Of a DNA stretch of 64,000 bases, positions 52,458 through 60,771 are shown piece by piece. The notes under the pieces were generated by a model. The model did no database searches. It saw nothing but the letters and a program-made list of their open reading frames with translations, and had not been told where the DNA came from. Each line of letters starts with the position of its first letter. Position 1 is the first letter of the stretch. The translations under genes were made by a program, and so were the position numbers. Source of the DNA: Jeongeupia sp. USM3 (GTDB lineage: Bacteria; Pseudomonadota; Gammaproteobacteria; Burkholderiales; Chitinibacteraceae); assembly GCF_001808185.1 (NCBI RefSeq), contig NZ_CP017668.1:1922001-1986000 (forward strand), given 5' to 3'.

Positions 52458-52892
52458 ATGAAAATCGGCGAACTCGCGCAGTCGGCGCAATGCAGCGTCG
52501 AGACCGTGCGCTACTACGAAAAGGAAGGCCTGCTGCCCGCAGCCGAACGTACCGCCAGCAACTACCGCAGCTACGGTCCGGCCCACGTCGAACGCTTGCG
52601 CTTCATCCGCAACTGCCGGGCGCTCGACATGACGCAGGACGAAATCCGCACCCTGCTCGGCTTCGTCGACGACCCGGCCGCCGGCTGCGGCGCGGTCAAC
52701 GACCTCGTCGACGACCACCTCGGCCACGTGCAGGCGCGCATTGCCGAGCTGGCCGAGCTGGAAAAACAGCTGACCGAGCTGCGCCACCGCTGCAACGGCG
52801 AGTTCCCGGTCGATGCCTGCGGGATCGTGCAGGGTCTGAGCGAGATGGATGCGGAGCCGAGGCCGGTGCATCGGCATACGCATTTGGGGTGA
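52458..52892 (+). CDS. cadR: MerR family Cd/Pb/Zn-responsive regulator
   Basis: A 144-residue MerR regulator: helix-turn-helix MKIGELAQSAQCSVETVRYY, effector helix with the metal Cys in AAGCGAVNDLVDDHL, and two more Cys in RHRCNGEFPVDACGIVQGL, the CadR/PbrR three-Cys arrangement. The C-terminal HRHTH adds His as in CadR. Divergent from the P-type ATPase it surely controls. A short extension upstream of the chosen ATG lacks support. Confidence 0.92.
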   Translation: MKIGELAQSAQCSVETVRYYEKEGLLPAAERTASNYRSYGPAHVERLRFIRNCRALDMTQDEIRTLLGFVDDPAAGCGAVNDLVDDHLGHVQARIAELAELEKQLTELRHRCNGEFPVDACGIVQGLSEMDAEPRPVHRHTHLG

Positions 52893-52960
52893 GGCGTAGT
52901 GACGCCAATCCGTCGCGCGTGCAGCATGTCGCGGCGACCGGTAGTCAACTTCGGCGTGCA

Positions 52961-53463
52961 GCGCCTACGGCGCCATGTAAAAGCATTGACTGCCGGTTCC
53001 GCCCGGCAGACGTGATACTTTCTTTTGCTTCGCCAAAGAAAGTATCCAAAGAAAAGGCGACCCCGCATCCGCGCCCCTTCGGGGTGCCCTGTGCTGCTCA
53101 GTCGCCACGGCGGGAATCGCAAACTCGCTGCGCTCAAACAGCGATCCCCGACAGCTCCGTGCCGACTTGCGCTGCTCGGCGCTCCTGAGGAGGCCGGATG
53201 GTTTGCCATTTGCCGAGGGTGAAAACAACGTCGGTGATCCACCACGCTTGAAAAGAGCTGCTTTTCAATCCCGTTCGCCAGCGCCGAGGAGTGGAGCAAG
53301 ACGAGCCGGTTTCATGGCTTGGCTTGCGACCGATCGAGGGAAGCCCGGAGGGCCGCAGGCGCGGGTCGCCTTTCTTTGGTTACTTTCTTTGGCGAAGCAA
53401 AGAAAGTAACCCGTTCGCGCGGCGGAACGCGCATGTAAACGCTTTAATACGCGCCGCAGGCGC
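52961..53463. repeat. 0.5-kb non-coding element with ~100-bp inverted ends
   Basis: The left end (52961-53063) and the reverse complement of the right end (53363-53463) align along their whole length: GCGCCTACGGCGC / GCGCCTGCGGCGC, then TTCCGCC, then ACTTTCTTT-GCTTCGCC-AAAGAAAGT, itself a hairpin, then CCAAAGAAA and GGCGACCC. The 300-bp middle has no convincing gene; small frames read FFGYFLWRSK or similar from the hairpins and are spurious. No transposase and no obvious target duplication. I believe similar intergenic elements occur in other proteobacteria, but their origin is unknown to me. Confidence 0.75.
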
Positions 53464-53489
53464 TAAACGCAGCAACACCCCAAAAACAC

Positions 53490-53516
53490 AAAACGGCCCC
53501 GAAAGGCCGTTTTTCT
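53490..53516 (-). terminator. Terminator after fpr
   Basis: ACGGCC / GGCCGT stem with A run on one side and T run on the other, 35 bp after the fpr stop. Confidence 0.85.
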
Positions 53517-53550
53517 TTGCTGCAGCGACGAATCGCCACGCATCAACCGC

Positions 53551-54327
53551 TTACTTCTCGACGAAAGCCCGCTCGATCACGTAATCCCCCGGCTGGCCGA
53601 TCCGCTTGCTGACCTGGAAGCCACGCTCGTCGAGCAGGCGGCAGGTGTCTTCAAGCATCGCCGGGCTGCCGCACAGCATCGCGCGGTCGGTTTCCGGGTT
53701 GAACGGCGGCAGGCCGATGTCCTCGAACAGCTTGCCCGATTCGACCAAGTCGGTCAGGCGGCCCTGGTTGCGGAACGGCTCGCGCGTGACGCTCGGGTAG
53801 TAGATCAGCTTGTTGCGCACTTCCTCGCCGAAGAACTCGTTGTTCGGCAACTCGTTCTGGATGAAATCGGCGTAGGCCAGCTCCGACACGGTACGCACGC
53901 CGTGGAACAGCACGATCTTGTCGTACTGCTCGTACGCTTCCGGGTCCTGGATCAGCGACATGAACGGCGCCAGGCCGGTGCCGGTGCTGAGGTAGTACAG
54001 CGTCTTGCCCGGCTTGAGGTCCGACAGCACCAGCGTGCCGGTCGGCTTGCGGCTGACGAGCAGATCGTCGCCGACCTTGATCTTCTGCAGCTCGGACGTC
54101 AGCGGGCCGTTCGGCACCTTGATGCTGAAGAACTCGAGATGCTCTTCGTAGTTGGCGCTGGCGATCGAGTACGCGCGCATCACCTTCTTGCCGTTGATCT
54201 CGAGGCCGATCATCACGAACTGGCCGTTCTCGAACTTCAGGCCCGGATCGCGCGTCGTCTTGAAGCTGAACAGCGTGTCGTTCCAGTGGTGGACCGAGAG
54301 GACTTTTTCAGTGGCGTAGGTGCTCAT
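53551..54327 (-). CDS. fpr: Ferredoxin--NADP+ reductase
   Basis: A 258-residue FAD enzyme moving electrons between NADPH and ferredoxin or flavodoxin. FAD-binding RAYSIASANYEEHLEFFSIK in the N-domain; NADP domain with LSTGTGLAPFMSLIQDPEAY and MLCGSPAMLEDT; ends in the subclass-I terminal VEK. The start is 3 bp after the etfA stop, so it is probably the last gene of an etfB-etfA-fpr transcript. Confidence 0.94.
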   Translation of the reverse strand: MSTYATEKVLSVHHWNDTLFSFKTTRDPGLKFENGQFVMIGLEINGKKVMRAYSIASANYEEHLEFFSIKVPNGPLTSELQKIKVGDDLLVSRKPTGTLVLSDLKPGKTLYYLSTGTGLAPFMSLIQDPEAYEQYDKIVLFHGVRTVSELAYADFIQNELPNNEFFGEEVRNKLIYYPSVTREPFRNQGRLTDLVESGKLFEDIGLPPFNPETDRAMLCGSPAMLEDTCRLLDERGFQVSKRIGQPGDYVIERAFVEK

Positions 54328-54330
54328 TTA

Positions 54331-55263
54331 TTATTTTTCCAGTGCTTTGGTAAGTTGCGGAACGGCGTCGAACAGGTCGGCAACGAGGCCGAAGTCGGCG
54401 ACCTGGAAGATCGCGGCGTCCGGATCGTGGTTGATCGCGACGATGACCTGGCTGTCCTTCATGCCGGCCAGATGCTGCTGCGCGCCGGAAATTCCGGCGG
54501 CGATGTACAGCTCCGGCGCAACGACGGTGCCGGTCTGGCCGACCTGCTGCTCGTTCGGCGCGAAGCCGGCGTCGACGGCCGCACGGGTCGCGCCGATGGC
54601 GCCACCGAGCTTGTCGGCCAGCGGGCCGAGCAGTTCCTCGAAGCGTTCGCCGAACGAACGGCCACCGGAGACGACGACGCGCGCCGACGCCAGCTCGGGG
54701 CGATCGGACGTGTTCTTGGCTTCCGACACCCAGCGCACGCGGGTATCGGCGGCAGGGGCCGGCAGCGACTCGATCGCGGCCGGCGCAGCAGCCGTACCGG
54801 CGGCCGGGAAGCTGGTCGCGCGGACCGTGACGACCTGGACCGGATCGCTGCTCTCGACCGTCGCCAGCAGGTTGCCGGCGTAGATCGGCCGCACATAGGT
54901 CGCCGGCGCGGTGATCGCGACGGCGTCGGCGATCATCGCCACGTCGAGCAGGCCGGCGACGCGCGGCAGCGCGTCCTTGGCCTGCGTCGAGTGCGCGGCG
55001 AGGATGACCTGGAAGTCACCGGCCAGCGACCTGACGATGTTGGCGACATCGGCCGCCAGCGGATGCGCCAGATGCGGTGCATCGACGCGCAGCACGCGGG
55101 CCACGCCTTCGAGCTGGGCCGCGTCGGCGGCCACGGCGGCGGTATCGTCACCGACGACCAGCACGTGGATCGGCGCATTCCAGGCTTGGGCGGCGCCGAC
55201 GGCGCGACGGGTCGCGGCCTTGAGTTGGCGGCCGTCGTGATCGGCCAGAATCAGTACGCTCAT
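54331..55263 (-). CDS. etfA: Electron transfer flavoprotein, alpha subunit
   Basis: A 310-residue FAD-binding subunit that passes electrons from acyl-CoA and other dehydrogenases to ETF-quinone oxidoreductase. C-terminal FAD motif VVAPELYIAAGISGAQQHLA and VIVAINHDPDAAIFQVADFG are typical. Adjoins etfB with no gap. Confidence 0.95.
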   Translation of the reverse strand: MSVLILADHDGRQLKAATRRAVGAAQAWNAPIHVLVVGDDTAAVAADAAQLEGVARVLRVDAPHLAHPLAADVANIVRSLAGDFQVILAAHSTQAKDALPRVAGLLDVAMIADAVAITAPATYVRPIYAGNLLATVESSDPVQVVTVRATSFPAAGTAAAPAAIESLPAPAADTRVRWVSEAKNTSDRPELASARVVVSGGRSFGERFEELLGPLADKLGGAIGATRAAVDAGFAPNEQQVGQTGTVVAPELYIAAGISGAQQHLAGMKDSQVIVAINHDPDAAIFQVADFGLVADLFDAVPQLTKALEK

Positions 55264-56013
55264 TTACAGCACCCCCGACGCGCGCAGTTTTTCGACCAGC
55301 TCGGCGACGCTGGCGACCTTGATGCCGGCCTTGCGTTGTTCCGGCGCGGCAACCTTCAGGCGCTTGACGCGCGGCGTGAAGTCGACGCCGGTTTCGGCCG
55401 CGTCGAGCACCTCGATCGGCTTCTTCTTCGCCATCATCAGGTTCGGCAGCTTGACGAAGCGCGGCGCGTTCAGGCGCAGGTCGCAGGTGACCACGGCCGG
55501 CAGCGCCAGCGCGATGGTTTCGACGCCACCGTCGACTTCGCGGGTGACGACGGCCTCAGAACCTTCGATCTGCAGTTCGGACGCGAAGGTCGCCTGCGGC
55601 CAGTCGAGCATCGCGGCGAGCATCTGGCCGGCTTGGCCGGCGTCATTGTCGATCGCCTGCTTGCCGACGAGCACGAGGCCCGGCTGTTCGCGTTCGACCA
55701 CGGCCTTCAAGAGCTTGGCAACGGCCAGCGGCTGCAGGAAGGCGCCGCCGGTTTCGACGGTCAGTGCGCGGTCGACGCCCATCGCCAGCGCGTGGCGCAG
55801 CGCTTCCGGGCTGGCGGCGCTGCCGAGGCTGACGGCGACGATCTCGGTCGCGACGCCCTTTTCCTTCAGGCGCAGCGCTTCCTCGACGGCAATTTCGTCG
55901 AAAGGATTGATGTTCATGCGAACGCCGTCGAGCTCCACATCGCTGCCGTCCGGCTTGGCGCGTACGGGGACGTTGTGGTCGACGACGCGTTTGACGGCGA
56001 CGAGAATCTTCAT
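55264..56013 (-). CDS. etfB: Electron transfer flavoprotein, beta subunit
   Basis: A 249-residue AMP-binding partner of EtfA. MKILVAVKRVVDHNVPVRAK at the start, INPFDEIAVEEALRLKE, and the ETF-beta signature around VTREVDGGVETIALALPAVV are present. AAGGAG decides the ATG; two codons upstream a GTG is open. First gene of the operon, divergent from etfD across 107 AT-rich bp (56014-56120). Confidence 0.95.
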   Translation of the reverse strand: MKILVAVKRVVDHNVPVRAKPDGSDVELDGVRMNINPFDEIAVEEALRLKEKGVATEIVAVSLGSAASPEALRHALAMGVDRALTVETGGAFLQPLAVAKLLKAVVEREQPGLVLVGKQAIDNDAGQAGQMLAAMLDWPQATFASELQIEGSEAVVTREVDGGVETIALALPAVVTCDLRLNAPRFVKLPNLMMAKKKPIEVLDAAETGVDFTPRVKRLKVAAPEQRKAGIKVASVAELVEKLRASGVL

Positions 56014-56120
56014 GGGCACTCCTTCGGTTTGCCCGACATTTTATTCGGCATTAAAATATCAGTTAATCGGATTGTTTCTATATTTTATATCCGTTATTTA
56101 GATATGCGAACGAGTAATTA

Positions 56121-57758
56121 ATGCAACGCGACGAAATGGAATACGACGTTGTCATCGTCGGCGCCGGCCCGGCCGGTCTGGCCGCGGCGATCCGACTGAA
56201 GCAACGCTCGCCCGACGTGAGCGTTTGCGTGCTCGAAAAAGGCCCGGAGGTCGGCGCCCACCTGCTGTCGGGTGCGGTGATCGACCCGCGCGCGCTCGAC
56301 GAGCTGCTGCCCGACTGGCGCCGCGCACCGCTGAAGCTGCGCGTGCCGGTCCAGCACGAGGAGATGCTCTGGCTCAAGCAGTCCGAGGCCGAAACGCTGC
56401 CGCACGCGCTGCTGCCGAAAGTCCTCAAGAACGACGGCTGTGAAATCCTCAGCCTCGGCGAGCTGGCACGCTGGCTGGCGACGCAGGCCGAGGCGCTCGG
56501 CGTCGAAATCTACCCGGGCTTTGCCGGCGCCGAGCTGTCGCTGGCCGAAAACGGCGCGCTCAATGGCGTGATCACCGGCGATTTCGGCATCAGGCGCAAC
56601 GGCCAGGCCGGTCCCGACTACGCGCCCGGTATGCTGATCAAGGCGCGCTACACGCTGCTGGGCGAAGGCGCGCGCGGCTCGCTGACGCGCAAGGCCGAGG
56701 TGCAGTTCAAGCTGCGCGCCGACAGCGACGTGCAGAAGTTCGGCATCGGCCTCAAGGAGCTGTGGCGGGCCGCACCGGCGCGGCACCAGCCCGGTCTGGT
56801 CGTGCATTCGCTCGGCTGGCCGCTCGACAACAGCACCGGTGGCGGCGGCTTCCTCTACCATCAGGCCGACGGGCTGATCGCGGTCGGCTTCGTCGTCCAC
56901 CTCGACTACGCCAATCCGTACCTCAACCCGTACGAGGAATTCCAGCGCTTCAAGATCCACCCGGCAATCCGCGCCCATCTCGACGGCGGCGAGCGGCTCG
57001 AATACGGTGCGCGCGCCATCGCCGAGGGCGGGCTGCAGTCGCTGCCCAAGCTCACCTTTCCGGGCGGCGCGCTGATCGGCGATTCGGCCGGCTTCATCAA
57101 CCTGCCGCGGATCAAGGGCATCCACAACGCGCTCAACTCGGGCATGATCGCCGCCGACGCCGTCGCCGAAGCGATCGCCGCCGGCCGCGGCCACGACGAG
57201 CTCGCCGCCTACCCTGCGGCATTGAAGCAGTCGTGGACCTGGAAAGAGCTCGACGTCGTCCGCAACGCCAAGCCGATGCTGTCGCGCTTCGGCACGCTGC
57301 TCGGCGTCGCCTGTACCGGTGCCGAGCTGACCCTGCGCCAGTTCGGCATCCGGCTGCCATGGACGCTGAAACACGCCGGCAGCGATCACGCCAAGCTCAG
57401 GCCGGCCAACGAGTTCAGCCCGATCATCTATCCGAAGCCCGATGGCGTGCTGAGCTTCGACAAGCTGACGTCGCTGACCTTCTCCGGTGTCCAGCACACC
57501 GAAGACCAGCCGGCCCACCTGCGGCTGACCGATCCGGCCAAGGCGATCGACATCAACCTCGCCAGGTACGCCAGCCCCGAATCGCGCTACTGCCCGGCCG
57601 GCGTCTACGAAATCGTCGAGGACCACAACGGCCCGCGGATGCAGATCAACGCCAGCAACTGCGTCCACTGCAAGACCTGCGACATCAAGGACCCGACGCA
57701 GAACATCGTCTGGGTCACGCCCGAAGGCGGCGGCGGCCCGCAGTACAGCCGGATGTAA
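56121..57758 (+). CDS. etfD: Electron transfer flavoprotein-ubiquinone oxidoreductase
   Basis: A 545-residue membrane-associated FAD and 4Fe-4S enzyme that hands ETF electrons to ubiquinone. FAD dinucleotide motif VIVGAGPAGLAAAIRL at residue 12; second FAD contact GALIGDSAGFINLPRIKGIH; iron-sulphur ligands in CPAGVYEI and CVHCKTCDIKDPTQNIVWV. The length is normal. Divergent from etfBA, giving a complete ETF branch of fatty-acid and amino-acid oxidation. Confidence 0.96.
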   Translation: MQRDEMEYDVVIVGAGPAGLAAAIRLKQRSPDVSVCVLEKGPEVGAHLLSGAVIDPRALDELLPDWRRAPLKLRVPVQHEEMLWLKQSEAETLPHALLPKVLKNDGCEILSLGELARWLATQAEALGVEIYPGFAGAELSLAENGALNGVITGDFGIRRNGQAGPDYAPGMLIKARYTLLGEGARGSLTRKAEVQFKLRADSDVQKFGIGLKELWRAAPARHQPGLVVHSLGWPLDNSTGGGGFLYHQADGLIAVGFVVHLDYANPYLNPYEEFQRFKIHPAIRAHLDGGERLEYGARAIAEGGLQSLPKLTFPGGALIGDSAGFINLPRIKGIHNALNSGMIAADAVAEAIAAGRGHDELAAYPAALKQSWTWKELDVVRNAKPMLSRFGTLLGVACTGAELTLRQFGIRLPWTLKHAGSDHAKLRPANEFSPIIYPKPDGVLSFDKLTSLTFSGVQHTEDQPAHLRLTDPAKAIDINLARYASPESRYCPAGVYEIVEDHNGPRMQINASNCVHCKTCDIKDPTQNIVWVTPEGGGGPQYSRM

Positions 57759-57770
57759 ACGCACCAAAAG

Positions 57771-57794
57771 AAAAACCGCCCGAAGGCGGTTTTT
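57771..57794 (+). terminator. Terminator after etfD
   Basis: AAAAACCGCC-CGAA-GGCGGTTTTT followed by CTTT. Confidence 0.92.
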
Positions 57795-57812
57795 CTTTGC
57801 CCGGATTGGAGC

Positions 57813-57917
57813 GGCTAACAAAACCCGGAGCAACGGTGCTGGCAAGGCGTACGAAACGCGGGCAGTACAAGAAGTACGGCAAGCGAGTACAACGACGCCG
57901 GCAGGGTTTTGTTAGCC
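57813..57917. repeat. 105-bp imperfect palindromic element
   Basis: Perfect 14-bp end arms, GGCTAACAAAACCC (57813-57826) and GGGTTTTGTTAGCC (57904-57917). Inside are GGCGT / ACGCC and GTAC-AAGAA-GTAC pairs, so the whole can fold into a long hairpin. It sits between the etfD terminator and the chitinase stop and may serve as its terminator or be a dispersed repeat. Confidence 0.7.
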
Positions 57918-57921
57918 ACGC

Positions 57922-58998
57922 TCAGTCGGCCAGGCCCTGCCACAGCGTGGTCAGCAGCGTATCGGTGCGATCCTCGGTGTACTCCCAGAAGAAGCCGCCG
58001 GCCAGCCCCTCGCGGCGGATGAAACCGGTCTTGGCGCGGATCGACTCGGCATCGTCGTACGAGATGAAGGTATCGCCGTCGACTAGCAGCCACGGCGCCT
58101 GGGCATCGGCATCCCAGTGGCGCACCGCCCGGCCGGACGCCAGCAGTTCGGTGATCAGCGTGAACGAATCGAAACCGTTGCTCTTGGGTGTCCCCGGCGC
58201 ACCGAGGCCGGCGGCGCCGACGCCCTTGAGGCTGCGGCCGTAGAACGCGCAGCCGAGCACCAGCTTGTCGCGCGGCAGGCCGGCGGCGGCGAACAGCGCG
58301 ACCGATCTGGCGCAGCTGTCGCCGTCCGGGTCGACCGGCGTGTTGTAGAGATTGGTATGGTGGCCGGCGCGCGTCGCCCAGCCGTTGTAGAAGTCGTAGG
58401 TCATCAGATTGACGAAGTCGCACTGGGCGGCGACATCGGCCATCTCGACCCCGTCGAGATAGTACTGGCCGGCGCCGGCGGCGATCGTCAGCAGGTAGCG
58501 CTCACCCGCCTTGCGGCCCTCCCGGTCCGACAGCGCATCGAGCCGGCGACGCAGCTCGGCGAGCATCAGCGTGAAATTGGGCTTGTCCTCGGGGCGCGCC
58601 TTGATGTCGGCCATGTCGTGCGTCGGGTATTCCCAGTCGAGGTCGATACCGTCGAAGCCGTAGCGCTGCATGAAGCCGATCGCCGAAGCGGCAAACGCCG
58701 CGCGGCTCGCATCGGTCAGCGCCGCATCGGAGAAACCGTCGGCATTCCAGCCGCCGATCGAGATCAGCAGCTTCAGGTGCGGATGGCGGGCACGCAGCGC
58801 AACGAGATCGGCAATGCGCGATTCGGCACGCGGCTGGCCGCCGGCATCGTCGCTGTTGGTGAACAGCACGACATCGCCGTCGCGAATGTTCGCGAACGCA
58901 TAGCAGATGTGCGTCAACCGCCCGGCATCGCGCTCGAGCGGCATGTCGGAAAAGTCCTGCCAGCCGGCGATGTACGCCAGCAGTATGGGTGCAGCCAT
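57922..58998 (-). CDS. Glycoside hydrolase family 18 (chitinase-like), no signal peptide
   Basis: A 358-residue GH18 enzyme. The catalytic DxxDxDxE motif is YGFDGIDLDWEYPTHDM; SxGG is LLISIGGWNADGF; and downstream MTYDFYNGW and GGFFWEYTEDR are active-site strands. It starts MAAPILLAYIAGWQDFSDM with no export signal and no chitin-binding module, so it may work inside the cell on chito-oligosaccharides, or leave by another route. GGAGG decides the start. It lies 32 bp after ridA on the same strand. Confidence 0.92.
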   Translation of the reverse strand: MAAPILLAYIAGWQDFSDMPLERDAGRLTHICYAFANIRDGDVVLFTNSDDAGGQPRAESRIADLVALRARHPHLKLLISIGGWNADGFSDAALTDASRAAFAASAIGFMQRYGFDGIDLDWEYPTHDMADIKARPEDKPNFTLMLAELRRRLDALSDREGRKAGERYLLTIAAGAGQYYLDGVEMADVAAQCDFVNLMTYDFYNGWATRAGHHTNLYNTPVDPDGDSCARSVALFAAAGLPRDKLVLGCAFYGRSLKGVGAAGLGAPGTPKSNGFDSFTLITELLASGRAVRHWDADAQAPWLLVDGDTFISYDDAESIRAKTGFIRREGLAGGFFWEYTEDRTDTLLTTLWQGLAD

Positions 58999-59030
58999 GA
59001 GTCCTCCGTTGCGGGACCGGCTGCACCGTA

Positions 59031-59381
59031 TCAAAGCGCAGCGATCACCGACATTTCAACCTTGTAGCGCGGATCGGCGAGACGGGCCTCAACCGTTGCC
59101 CGCGCCGGCGTATGCCCCTGCGGCACCCACGCCGACCATGCATCGTTCATGTCGTCGTAGTCGGCCATGTCGGCCAGATAGATCGTCACCGAGAGGATCT
59201 TCTGCTTGTCCGAACCGACCTCGGCGAGCAGCCGGTCGATACACGCCAGCACCTCGTCGGTCTGGCCACGGGCATCCTTGTCTAGCGTATCGGCAATCTG
59301 GCCGGCCAGATAGACGGTGTTGTTGTGAACGACAATCTCGGCCAATCGCGGGCCGATGTGATAACGCTGGATGCTGGACAT
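59031..59381 (-). CDS. RidA family protein
   Basis: A 116-residue RidA/YjgF family protein. RidA hydrolyses reactive enamine/imine intermediates of PLP enzymes; this one belongs to a branch close to the archetype: VVHNNTVYLAGQIA near the N-terminus and the Arg/Glu site in TPARATVEARLADPRYKVEM. The enamine-site Arg is in PARATVEA. Upstream of the chitinase; co-transcription is likely. Confidence 0.87.
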   Translation of the reverse strand: MSSIQRYHIGPRLAEIVVHNNTVYLAGQIADTLDKDARGQTDEVLACIDRLLAEVGSDKQKILSVTIYLADMADYDDMNDAWSAWVPQGHTPARATVEARLADPRYKVEMSVIAAL

Positions 59382-59418
59382 GGCGGTTCCTCGGTGGGTT
59401 TTACCCCAGCATAAAACA

Positions 59419-59444
59419 AAAGGCGGGCCATCTGGCCCGCCTTT
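59419..59444 (-). terminator. Terminator after the desaturase
   Basis: AAAGGCGGGCCA / TGGCCCGCCTTT, followed on the minus strand by TGTTTTA. Confidence 0.9.
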
Positions 59445-59465
59445 GTTCGCTTGACGCCGCCGGGG

Positions 59466-60647
59466 TCAGACCACGGCAACGGTACGCAGGCGCAGCGAGA
59501 AATCCTGCAGCGCCTTGATGCCGCTGGCCTCGGCACGCGCGCACCAGTCCTGCAGGTGCTTGACGAGCTCCGGTCGCGACAGCGCCGAGCGCTCCCACAG
59601 GCGGGTCAGCTCCTGGCGCATCTGGTAGACCTGATCGAGCACCTTGCTGTGCGCAAGGATCGCATCGAGCTTGGGCTTGTCGCTCTCGGCTGTGTCCTTG
59701 GCGTCCTGCTTCAGCCAGACCTTCATCTGCTTGAGGTCGACCTGCGGCAGATGCGCATGCGCGCGCAGCTTGTCGAACTCGTCGGCAACGGTCTCCTTGA
59801 ACGTGCGCGCGTAGTGCGCGGCAATCGCGTAACGGTTGGCGACGATGGCGCTGAGCGCCTGCTCGTCGAGCTCCGGCCGCGCGCCGACGGTCTTCATCTT
59901 CGGCGCGACGCGGCGGACCTTGGCCATGCGCAGCATTTCCATCGCACGGATGTAACCCCAGCCGATGTCGAACTCGAACCACTTGTACGAGAACTTGGCC
60001 GACGTGCCGAAGGTGTGATGGTTGTTGTGCAGCTCTTCGCCGCCGACGATGATCCCCCACGGCACGAGGTTGGTCGACGCGTCCTCGCATTCGAAGTTGC
60101 GGTAACCGACGTAGTGGCCCAGGCCGTTGATGACGCCGGCGGCCCAGAACGGGATCCACACCATCTGCAGCGCCCAGATCCAGATGCCGTTGACGCCGAA
60201 CAGCGCCAGATTGACGATCATCATCGTCGTCGGGCCCATCGCGCTGTGCTTGCTGTAGAGGTTGCGTTCGAGCCAGTCGTCCGGCGTGCCGTGGCCGAAC
60301 TTCTCCATGGTCTCGTCGACCTTGCACGCGGCGCGGTACAGCTCGGCGCCCTCGAAGAACACCTTCTTGATCCCGAGCACCTGCGGGCTGTGCGGGTCTT
60401 CGGCGGTCTCGCACTTCGCGTGGTGCTTGCGGTGGATCGCCGCCCACTGCTTGGTGACCATGCCGGTGGTCAGCCACAGCCAGAAACGGAAGAAGTGGCT
60501 GGGAACCGGTCCCAGGTCGATCGCGCGGTGCGCCTGATGGCGGTGCAGATAGATCGTCACCGATGCGATGGTGATGTGGGTAAACACCAGCATCACCACG
60601 ATATAGCCCCACCAGGGCAGGTCGATCAGGCCGTTCAGCCAGGTCAT
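59466..60647 (-). CDS. Acyl-CoA/acyl-lipid desaturase (delta-9 type)
   Basis: A 393-residue membrane di-iron fatty-acid desaturase. Three His boxes: HRHQAHR, IHRKHHAKC and ELHNNHHTFG; four membrane segments in residues 10-190. The family introduces a cis double bond, usually at C9, and helps adapt membrane fluidity. A 140-residue charged C-terminal extension is as in other bacterial members. GGAG is 11 nt before the ATG; an in-frame codon 7 earlier also exists. Confidence 0.93.
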   Translation of the reverse strand: MTWLNGLIDLPWWGYIVVMLVFTHITIASVTIYLHRHQAHRAIDLGPVPSHFFRFWLWLTTGMVTKQWAAIHRKHHAKCETAEDPHSPQVLGIKKVFFEGAELYRAACKVDETMEKFGHGTPDDWLERNLYSKHSAMGPTTMMIVNLALFGVNGIWIWALQMVWIPFWAAGVINGLGHYVGYRNFECEDASTNLVPWGIIVGGEELHNNHHTFGTSAKFSYKWFEFDIGWGYIRAMEMLRMAKVRRVAPKMKTVGARPELDEQALSAIVANRYAIAAHYARTFKETVADEFDKLRAHAHLPQVDLKQMKVWLKQDAKDTAESDKPKLDAILAHSKVLDQVYQMRQELTRLWERSALSRPELVKHLQDWCARAEASGIKALQDFSLRLRTVAVV

Positions 60648-60771
60648 GGTCGTCGATTCTCCAGTCAAGTAAAAACGCCCGCGCGACGTAAACGCACGGG
60701 CGAAGGCTTGATCTTACTCAATTTTTCATCTGAACGCTTGACCGTTCATACCGAACAGCGCTAGGCAGTTT

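Noticed and set aside
53025..53584. Small frames with FFGYFLWRSK-like peptides in the 0.5-kb element
   Set aside because: They are translations of the ACTTTCTTT hairpins in several frames and differ between the two ends; no start signal or conserved body.
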